DNA of 10,105 bases from Desulfurococcales archaeon (GTDB lineage: Archaea; Thermoproteota; Thermoprotei_A; CAZTBM01; SZUA-1508). Below are positions 1 to 5,326 of the stretch, one piece after another; within the stretch, counting starts at the first letter, position 1; the number at the start of each line of letters is the position of its first letter. Under the pieces are notes generated by a model. The model had not been told where the DNA came from. It was given only the letters and a program-made list of their open reading frames with translations, and did not search any database. The translations under genes were made by a program, and so were the position numbers. The stretch covers positions 1 through 10,105 of the forward strand of contig DQVH01000101.1 of assembly GCA_015661855.1 (NCBI GenBank), given 5' to 3'.

Positions 1-707
1 ATAGGGAGGATAATCCGCTATCAAGAGTATACTGCATAAAACCTATAACTCGTAAAGGTTTAGGCTACTGCAAATTACATGAAAACTCTACTAGAGCATT
101 ATATGATCGGTGTTTAAGTAGTGTTGGTGAGAGAAACATTAGTAAATGTATAGAGCTAGATAGAATACTCTATGGCAAAGTTAACTTCGTAGTCTACATA
201 GTCGACTATGGAGGATTAAAAGCTAAAATTGGAGTAACAAGGGAATTTAGATTCCTACATAGAATATCTGAGCAACCCCACATAGTAGCTAAGATAATAT
301 ATAAGACTAAGAGTGCCTATGAAGCTAGAAGTATAGAAATACTGCTATCACGTAAACTCAGCTACATACTAACTGAGAAGCCTAGTACTAAGAAGCTCAT
401 ACATCAAATAGTAGATTCTAACCTAAAATTAGCAGTAACTAGAGTAAGAAGCGTTATTGAGAACATTGTTAAATTGCACACCATTAATATCTATAAAGAT
501 ACACCGATGGTTAGAGTAACACTAGATCATACCGGTGTCCTAAGGGAGATTACTAAAGTATACTCTGGAAGGGAGGGTATACCTGATGAGACTATGGAGT
601 TAATAGGGTATTGGGGTGGTTTCTTAATCTTAAACTCTAGGGGTAGTGTTAAAGCTATTAAGGCTAGTACATTACTACACAACTTGAGCATTATGGTTAA
701 AGATTAA
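1..707 (+). CDS. DUF2797-type protein, C-terminal part (5' end outside window)
   Basis: The frame is open from the left edge to TAA at 705-707, giving 234 visible residues from the first whole codon at position 3; the true start lies outside. Numbering from that codon, the N-terminal part has a Cys/His cluster: C11, then GYCKLH with C23 and H26, then C37 and C49, which suggests a zinc site. It is followed by VYIVDYGG (64-71) and KIGVTR (75-80), then an ISEQP turn. The order 'YC..H, about 40 residues, VYI, KxGVTR, EQ' is that of the DUF2797 family, found in archaea and some bacteria and without an established function. The 'VYI...KIGVTR' core loosely resembles a GIY-YIG nuclease sheet, but that is only inference. 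A GTG/ATG-started version beginning near 474 would cut off the conserved part, so the long frame is the real gene. It is convergent with thyX and overlaps it by 4 bp. Confidence 0.75.
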   Translation, partial: REDNPLSRVYCIKPITRKGLGYCKLHENSTRALYDRCLSSVGERNISKCIELDRILYGKVNFVVYIVDYGGLKAKIGVTREFRFLHRISEQPHIVAKIIYKTKSAYEARSIEILLSRKLSYILTEKPSTKKLIHQIVDSNLKLAVTRVRSVIENIVKLHTINIYKDTPMVRVTLDHTGVLREITKVYSGREGIPDETMELIGYWGGFLILNSRGSVKAIKASTLLHNLSIMVKD

Positions 708-1375
708 GTGCCTAGAAGGCTACTACCACACTTTTTCTTCAACTCCTCCTTAAGTACATTAAGTTCCGGTATGACTTTAGCTGCTTCATCGATCATCTTC
801 TCTACTACTTCACGAATTTCCCACTGAGCTTTACTACAGAGTCTAAGAGATGCTATATGGAGTAGCTCCCTAAGGTTAAGTGTCATAAGTATTCTAGTTT
901 TAACTGCTTGAGGTAGTATAAATCTAGCATCCTCGTATGGAATATTACTTTCCAAGAATTCACTATACAGTTTATAGGCTTCCTTCATTAAATGCTCATA
1001 CTTCTCTCTTAATTCACTCTTTAACATTATCGATTTAGGTACTACATAGTCCTCTTCGGCAGCAGAATACCTTTGACTCTCCTGAGTATAACTAGCAATT
1101 CTATGTCTAACAAGTTGATGACTTGTAACTCTAGATATATCTTCTATTAGAAATGTAAAGACAACATGCTCTAAAACACTGGGAAAGCCATGTGCTGCAG
1201 CTATAATCCACTTTGAAACCTTATCTTCAGGGTATTCACGTGATAAATAATGTTCTACGGTTTTATCTTTAAGTTTACCAACGCTAATTTTACTAGCTAA
1301 TACAATTAGTCTACGAGGATCACCACCGATAATAGGCTTATTGTACGCTATTAATCTAACTTTAACCAAACCCAC
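704..1375 (-). CDS. thyX: Flavin-dependent thymidylate synthase ThyX
   Basis: ThyX makes dTMP from dUMP with methylene-tetrahydrofolate as carbon donor and a reduced FAD as hydride carrier, replacing ThyA; it acts in the cytoplasm as a homotetramer. The 223-residue length is normal for the family. The diagnostic ThyX signature RHRxxSxxxxSxRY is complete at residues 90-103 (RHRIASYTQESQRY). Other family blocks are visible: HVVFTFLIEDISR (70-82), EDARFILP (148-155), NLRELLHIASLR (167-178) and AQWEIRE (183-189). The start is GTG at 1375-1373. An in-frame TGA lies just four codons upstream, so no longer form is possible, and a GGGGTG ribosome binding site sits close before the GTG. The gene is divergent from the malate dehydrogenase gene and its stop overlaps the stop of the DUF2797 gene. 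Confidence 0.96.
   Translation of the reverse strand: MGLVKVRLIAYNKPIIGGDPRRLIVLASKISVGKLKDKTVEHYLSREYPEDKVSKWIIAAAHGFPSVLEHVVFTFLIEDISRVTSHQLVRHRIASYTQESQRYSAAEEDYVVPKSIMLKSELREKYEHLMKEAYKLYSEFLESNIPYEDARFILPQAVKTRILMTLNLRELLHIASLRLCSKAQWEIREVVEKMIDEAAKVIPELNVLKEELKKKCGSSLLGT
732..739 (+). terminator. Possible U-rich terminator for the DUF2797 gene
   Basis: A + strand T tract (TTTTTCTT) lies 25 nt after the DUF2797 stop codon, inside the antisense of the thyX 3' end, where it templates the Lys-rich KKK stretch. Archaeal RNA polymerase terminates at such T5-type tracts without a hairpin. With overlapping stops there is no intergenic space, so termination must occur inside the opposing gene. 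Placement is the only evidence. Confidence 0.35.
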
Positions 1376-1404
1376 TACACCCCATCACATGATTGTAGAT
1401 GTTA

Positions 1405-1414
1405 GTATTTAAGG
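1405..1414 (-). promoter_or_regulatory. TATA box for thyX
   Basis: Read on the - strand this is CCTTAAATAC, an archaeal TATA-like element. A start of transcription about 25 nt downstream would fall near 1384, leaving a leader of roughly 9 nt that includes part of the GGGGTG ribosome binding site. A second A/T-rich element (TTTAAAAGG on the - strand, about 1424-1432) lies further upstream and is a weaker candidate. Confidence 0.5.
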
Positions 1415-1519
1415 TGTACCACCTTTTAAATAGAATAGTTTACAGAGTTAACTACGTAATTACGATTATTATTAGGGTGTAATCGCATTTGGAAGCAGCT
1501 TATAATACTTAAGTACTCA

Positions 1520-1527
1520 TTTAAATA
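1520..1527 (+). promoter_or_regulatory. TATA box for the malate dehydrogenase gene
   Basis: TTTAAATA lies about 42 nt before the ATG. The ribosome binding site AGGTGGGTG is at 1546-1554, ten bases before the ATG at 1565. Transcription from this box would begin almost at the ribosome binding site. A second candidate, TTATAATAC at 1500-1508, would give a longer leader. Which one is used cannot be decided by reading. A perfect 10-bp palindrome (TACTTAAGTA, 1506-1515) lies between and partly over the two. Confidence 0.5.
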
Positions 1528-1564
1528 CTCGCTGGAGAGATTATTAGGTGGGTGCATTAAATAA

Positions 1565-2506
1565 ATGCATGTTGCAGTTATTGGTACTGGTAGAGTGGGT
1601 AGACCTACAGCTTATACCCTTCTCCACGAATACTATATTGATGAGCTATCTGTTGTCGATATTAAACCCGGTTTAGCAGAGGCTTTTGCCGAAGAATTAA
1701 AACATGCTGCTGCTAGTTTAAGAAGGGATATCGAGATTAATGCTTATGAGAGAGATGAAGATCTATCAGGAGCAGATATAATTATTATTTGTGCTGGTTA
1801 TCCTAGAAGGCCTGGTGAGAAAATAAGTAGGAGAGAGCTTGTATACCGAAACTCTGAGATAATAAAGTTTATTGCTGAAGTTGTTCCACCAAGAAATCCT
1901 AATGCAAAGTACATTATAGTTACAAACCCTGTTGACGCTATGGCAACACTATTCAAGAGGGTATCGAGAGAAAAGTTTGTTATAAGTACTGGTACCCACC
2001 TAGAGACATTAAGATTTAAAGCTAAACTATCTGAAATACTAGATACCCCTGTACACGCAATCTCAGGGTTTGTTGGTGGAGAGCACGGTGAAAACGCAGT
2101 AATACTATGGTCTACTGTAAGAATTAATGGGTTAACACTAGATGAATATGAAAATGAGCATAAAGTTAGAGTTGATAAGAAGCTTATTGAACAATACGTA
2201 AAGGGGGTTTCACGTAAAATCATAGAGGCTATTGGTGGTACGGAGTATGGACCTGCTTCAGCATTTAGGGATATTGTTAGAAGTATTGCAGTTAACACTG
2301 ACACCATCCTAAGTATAGGTATACCGGTAAAGTTCAATGAAGTACCAGAGGAAGTACATGTTAGTATCCCCGTGAAAGTAGGTGAAGCTATCGAGTATAC
2401 ACTGTATAATACTCTAACACAGAATGAGAGAAGGGGTATAATCGAGGCAGCTAAAGCGATATACAGTACGTATAGGAAAGCCTGTAGTCTACTGGGAATC
2501 GACTAG
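1565..2506 (+). CDS. mdh: Malate dehydrogenase, LDH-type, with Glu at the catalytic Asp position
   Basis: This is an NAD(P)-dependent malate/lactate dehydrogenase of 313 residues, the normal family length. It most likely interconverts malate and oxaloacetate. The Rossmann glycine motif is GTGRVGRP (7-14), and D32 at the end of strand 2 points to NAD(H). Substrate-binding arginines are visible: R81 of YPRRPG, the MDH rather than LDH residue at this position, and R89. TNPVD (120-124) and the catalytic His in GGEHG (H174) are present. Two things are odd. The residue paired with the catalytic His is normally Asp in LDSxRF, but here it is Glu (E147 in HLETLRF; the following R150 is kept). The active-site loop after PRRPG is two residues longer than in common MDHs. 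The C-terminal half (GGTEYGPASA, VHVSIPVKVG) resembles archaeal LDH-like MDHs. The ATG follows a good ribosome binding site. The gene is probably cotranscribed with the nuclease gene 32 bp downstream. Confidence 0.88.
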   Translation: MHVAVIGTGRVGRPTAYTLLHEYYIDELSVVDIKPGLAEAFAEELKHAAASLRRDIEINAYERDEDLSGADIIIICAGYPRRPGEKISRRELVYRNSEIIKFIAEVVPPRNPNAKYIIVTNPVDAMATLFKRVSREKFVISTGTHLETLRFKAKLSEILDTPVHAISGFVGGEHGENAVILWSTVRINGLTLDEYENEHKVRVDKKLIEQYVKGVSRKIIEAIGGTEYGPASAFRDIVRSIAVNTDTILSIGIPVKFNEVPEEVHVSIPVKVGEAIEYTLYNTLTQNERRGIIEAAKAIYSTYRKACSLLGID

Positions 2507-2538
2507 TTAACTCTGATAGAAAGGGAGGACAGTGGTTA

Positions 2539-3222
2539 ATGAGCTTAGATAGTATTTTGAAGAATGTATCTTACACTATCTTATCTCAAAGGAGGAATAA
2601 TAGAGTAGAATTGAAGAACATATACTCAACTATTAAAGCATTGAGAGATCTAGTTATGAGCGCACTAGACTACTTAGAGAAACAGGGTTTCATTAGAATA
2701 GTGTGTGAAGAGATTAAAGTGTTGGATCCAGTAGGTCTAGCATTACAATGCTTAAAGCTAGGTATGGATGAGAGGATATTAAGTAAGCATTTAGATTGGA
2801 GGGACTTCGAAGTATTCGTATCTAAACTATTAGAATACTATGACTACATAGTTTATAGAAATTTTAGGTTTAGATTTAAAGGTAAACGCTATGAAGTAGA
2901 CGTACTAGGAATTTCTCATACATACTCCCTTGTAGTAGACTGTAAACACTGGCGGAAATTACCATTAAATACACTTTACAATGTAACAGCTAGACATAGG
3001 GAGAGAGTTGAAGCATTAGCGAGAGGTTATAGGGGAGGATGGTTTGAAGTTAAAGGGTTAAGGAAGGGTTCTAAACTAGTACCAGTCTTAATAACATTAA
3101 CTTCACCAAAAATACCAGTTATTAACGGAGTTCTTATAGTACCTATATTTATGCTTAAGGGGTTTTTAGACGACATCTATAGAGTAGTTGAAGAGTTTAG
3201 TGTAGAGCTATCTGAAATCTGA
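2539..3222 (+). CDS. PD-(D/E)XK nuclease-like protein with N-terminal helix-turn-helix-like region
   Basis: A 227-residue protein. Residues 1-60 look like a small helical winged-helix unit ending in 'LEKQGFIRI', a typical wing-strand pattern. Residues 86-185 carry a PD-(D/E)XK-type nuclease core: DFE with E91 in the first helix, YEVDVLG with E119 and D121 on the central strand, then LVVDCKHW with D134 and K136 on the next strand, where D134-x-K136 is the (D/E)xK pair. This arrangement is that of Mrr/RecB/Hjc-like restriction-endonuclease-fold proteins, so metal-dependent DNA cleavage is inferred. No membrane segment or signal peptide is visible. The ATG has a GGGAGG ribosome binding site at 2523-2528, ten bases before it. 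No TATA box is visible in the 32-bp gap after mdh, so cotranscription is likely. The neighbour downstream is the PCNA gene, consistent with but not proof of a DNA repair role. I do not recognise a named family. Confidence 0.75.
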   Translation: MSLDSILKNVSYTILSQRRNNRVELKNIYSTIKALRDLVMSALDYLEKQGFIRIVCEEIKVLDPVGLALQCLKLGMDERILSKHLDWRDFEVFVSKLLEYYDYIVYRNFRFRFKGKRYEVDVLGISHTYSLVVDCKHWRKLPLNTLYNVTARHRERVEALARGYRGGWFEVKGLRKGSKLVPVLITLTSPKIPVINGVLIVPIFMLKGFLDDIYRVVEEFSVELSEI

Positions 3223-3236
3223 TTTCTAACAGATAC

Positions 3237-3244
3237 TTATAAAA
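3237..3244 (+). promoter_or_regulatory. TATA box for pcn
   Basis: ACTTATAAAAAC holds a textbook archaeal TATA element (TTATAAAA). It lies in the 56-bp gap after the nuclease gene, 42 nt before the pcn ATG. Transcription would start near 3266, giving a leader of about 13 nt that carries the GGTGAT ribosome binding site (3271-3276). The clamp gene can therefore be expressed independently of mdh and the nuclease gene. Confidence 0.75.
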
Positions 3245-3278
3245 ACTTGAAGTTAAACTACTAAGACTATGGTGATAA

Positions 3279-4019
3279 ATGTTGAAAATAGTGTATCCTG
3301 ATGCTAGAACGTTTAGACACATTATTGAAGCACTATCTAAAATAGTTGATGAGGCATTAATGAAAATTACTAGTGAAGGTGTAGAATTGAAGGCTATGGA
3401 TCCAGCTCACGTATCACTTTTACACTTAAAGTTCCCTCCAGAAGCTTTCGAGGAATATAGTGTAGAAGGAGAGTACAAGATAGGCTTCAACACAGCTAAT
3501 ATACTAAAGCTTTTAAAGCGTGGTAAAAAGGGTGATAGGTTAGAACTTAGTGTTGAAGAGGATATGTTTAGAATAGCTCTAATAGGTGCAGCTATAAGAG
3601 CATACAAAATTAGAATACTAGATATACCTGAAGCAGAGATCCCTGAAGCAACGTTAGAATTTGACGTATCAGCATCAATAATATCAGATCCATTAAAAAA
3701 TGCACTTAAAGACGCAGAAGCTGTTGGAGATACCGTTGAATTTTCAGCTGAAAATGAGGAGGAGTTGATAATAAGAGGTAAGGGTGGTGAAATGGAAACA
3801 GAAACAAGGATAAGTAGAGAGTCAGGAGCACTAATATCACTTAACGTTAAGAATGCTGCAAAATCAGAATACTCACTAGAATACATTAAAAACGTTATCG
3901 CATTAACTAAAGTTGCTGATACAGTAACTCTAGAGTTCTCAAACAATATGCCATTAAAACTAGACTTTGCAATTCCAGGTGAAGGGAGAGTTATATATCT
4001 ACTAGCACCTAAAGAGTAA
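3279..4019 (+). CDS. pcn: DNA polymerase sliding clamp (PCNA)
   Basis: PCNA forms a trimeric ring around DNA and tethers DNA polymerase, ligase, FEN1 and other replication and repair enzymes. The 246-residue length is typical of archaeal clamps. It begins directly with the first strand (MLKIVYPDARTFR). The highly conserved block VELKAMDPAHVSLL is at residues 35-48, YKIGFNTANILKLLKR at 66-81, the interdomain linker around 113-126 (RILDIPEAEIPEA), and the C-terminal clamp strand ends with KLDFAIPGEGRVIYLLAPKE (227-246). In this family the last residues and the linker form the pocket for PIP-box partners. ATG at 3279 is preceded by GGTGAT with short spacing. Thermoproteota often have several PCNA paralogues forming heterotrimers; only one copy is in this window, so which subunit it is cannot be told. 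Confidence 0.97.
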   Translation: MLKIVYPDARTFRHIIEALSKIVDEALMKITSEGVELKAMDPAHVSLLHLKFPPEAFEEYSVEGEYKIGFNTANILKLLKRGKKGDRLELSVEEDMFRIALIGAAIRAYKIRILDIPEAEIPEATLEFDVSASIISDPLKNALKDAEAVGDTVEFSAENEEELIIRGKGGEMETETRISRESGALISLNVKNAAKSEYSLEYIKNVIALTKVADTVTLEFSNNMPLKLDFAIPGEGRVIYLLAPKE

Positions 4020-4142
4020 AAGCTTAAACACAGTTAAACCAGCGAAATTACACTCAACAGCAATAGACTCTTAAAAACACATATAAACAATACTTAATAC
4101 TTGGAATTAGCTAGAAACACCATTTAGCACATATAGTACCCA

Positions 4143-4297
4143 ATGGGGGTAAACTAACTGGAACTCTAGAAAACATTGAGAAAGCTATAAGGCCACTTAA
4201 GGATATAAGTGATGATGTCGGAGATGATGAAGAGATTATATCTACTCTTGAAGACGTTAGAGATAGAATTGAAGGGCTAATTTCTAAAATAAGTTGA
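4143..4297 (+). pseudogene. Possible 51-residue acidic coiled-coil ORF, interrupted at a run of five Gs
   Basis: From about 4145 to the TGA at 4295-4297 there is a 50-codon frame that looks coding: it uses the AGA/AGG/ATA codons of its neighbours and has heptad-like spacing (LENIEKAIRPLKD, EEIISTLEDVRDRIEGLISK), predicting an acidic helical coiled coil. This frame has no ATG, GTG or TTG anywhere back to the in-frame TAG at 4112-4114. An ATG lies at 4143-4145 immediately before it, but in another frame that stops after MGVN. One extra G in the run 4145-4149, or a -1 slip on it, would join the ATG to the frame and give MGGKLTGTLENIEK... (51 residues). It could be a sequencing error, a decayed gene, or real slippage. 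There is no clear ribosome binding site; a weak TATA element at 4091-4099 would allow a short leader. The product is not recognised. Confidence 0.45.
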
Positions 4298-4319
4298 AAA
4301 TTACAACATACACTACAGT

Positions 4320-4344
4320 AAACTTAAATATCTAAACTTAAATA
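4320..4344 (+). promoter_or_regulatory. Twin TATA-like boxes before the MoxR gene
   Basis: AAACTTAAATA occurs twice, exactly, at 4320-4330 and 4334-4344, a 14-bp period. Each copy contains a TTAAATA TATA-like core. The second would start transcription near 4366, just at the AAGGT ribosome binding site (4362-4366) of the ATG at 4374; the first near 4352. Either one alone, or both, may drive the MoxR-VWA pair. Confidence 0.5.
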
Positions 4345-4373
4345 GTAATGGTTGATAACATAAGGTAAAAATT

Positions 4374-5324
4374 ATGAAAGATAGGAGTATAGCGGAATAT
4401 AATCTAGAGGGGGAAGATATAGAAGAGAAGGTTAAAGCAATCTATGGTAGTGTAAGGTTTAAGCCTGTTAGAACAGTTCATGAAATGGCTTATAGACTCA
4501 GAAAGGACTATAAATTGATAGTTGATGAGAGAATTATATCACTAACTATAGCAGCATTTCTAAACAATAGACCAGTATTATATGAGGGTCCTCCGGGAAC
4601 AGGTAAAACAGAGATAGGATACGCTATACTTACATTATGGTCTGGTCATTCAGCATTTATACTCCCATGTAGTGAAAACTACGATGAATACCGTGTAATA
4701 GGCGACTTCCATCCACTAATGGCTATGAAGTATGGTTTTAATGAGAAAAGCTTTATGCCGAGACCTTTACTTGCAGCATTAATACTTGATGCTGGAGTAC
4801 TGATCGACGAAATTAGGAGAAGTAGTGAGGAATTTCAGAATATGCTGTTAGACATTATAGATAAGCGTAGGATTATCGTTCCAGAGCTGAAAAGAGTATT
4901 TACAGCTAGGGGGAGTGGATTCCAAATAATATTTACAAGTAACCCTGAAGATATAGCTCAAAACGAGTTAAGTGATGCATTTTTACGTAGAGTTATCAGA
5001 ATAAAGTTTACATATCCTCCACCAGAAAGAGAATATGAAATAGTTAAGTTAAGGCTAAATAGTGATATAAATCTTTTACCATCAGATATAATATCTAAAA
5101 TGATCGATGTAGTAAATGAACTAAGGAAAAAGGCTATACATAAACCGGGTATTGCAGACCTAGTTTTATGGTCTACACTATCTGTAAACCTAGCTAAAGC
5201 TAAAGGCTTAAAGAAAGCTACACGTAAGGAAGTTTATGAGGCAGGATTACATACACTCTGTAAAAGAGTTGAGGATGAAGTACTAGTTGAAGAAATATTA
5301 AATAAGTATCTTGGAGTAACATAG
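4374..5324 (+). CDS. MoxR/CoxD-like AAA+ ATPase
   Basis: A 316-residue ATPase of the MoxR branch, which acts as a chaperone-like remodeller together with a VWA-domain partner, for example in metal insertion or complex assembly. Visible motifs are Walker A GPPGTGKT (72-79), the CoxD/MoxR-type block SENYDEYRVIGDFHP (100-114), a segment ending FMPRPLLAALILDAGVLIDE, Walker B VLIDE with D145 and E146, sensor 1 TSNPED with N190, and the arginine-finger region DAFLRR with R205 and R206. The C-terminal lid is present (about 235-312), but the usual sensor-2 Arg in an S/T-x-R turn is not seen: the matching stretch is KPGIADLVLW (257-266). The start is ATG at 4374 with an AAGGT site seven bases before. 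The stop is two bases before the ATG of the VWA gene, so the two are translationally close and surely one operon. The substrate is unknown. Confidence 0.9.
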   Translation: MKDRSIAEYNLEGEDIEEKVKAIYGSVRFKPVRTVHEMAYRLRKDYKLIVDERIISLTIAAFLNNRPVLYEGPPGTGKTEIGYAILTLWSGHSAFILPCSENYDEYRVIGDFHPLMAMKYGFNEKSFMPRPLLAALILDAGVLIDEIRRSSEEFQNMLLDIIDKRRIIVPELKRVFTARGSGFQIIFTSNPEDIAQNELSDAFLRRVIRIKFTYPPPEREYEIVKLRLNSDINLLPSDIISKMIDVVNELRKKAIHKPGIADLVLWSTLSVNLAKAKGLKKATRKEVYEAGLHTLCKRVEDEVLVEEILNKYLGVT

Positions 5325-5326
5325 CA

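Larger units (their letters stand above)
4020..4373. other. 354-bp interval between pcn and the MoxR gene
   Basis: From 4020 to about 4090 the DNA is A/C-rich with no recognisable gene, RNA signature or T-tract terminator. 4091-4099 has a weak TATA-like element (TACTTAATA). 4143-4297 holds a probable small ORF broken by a one-base deficit in a G run (separate entry). 4320-4344 has two copies of an 11-bp TATA-like repeat that serve the MoxR gene (separate entry). No tRNA, CRISPR or insertion sequence was seen. Confidence 0.6.

Noticed and set aside
1798..2337. Long open frame antisense to mdh
   Set aside because: It lies entirely inside a clear dehydrogenase gene, has a Ser/Leu/Ile-rich composition typical of reverse-frame shadows, and no start signals. 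The same applies to the antisense frames over pcn (3407-3946) and rnp1/rps17 (9488-9913).
4205..4240. GTGATGA at 4210-4216 looks like box C of a C/D guide RNA
   Set aside because: No box D (CTGA) lies at a suitable distance, and the stretch is better explained as Asp/Glu codons of the small ORF.
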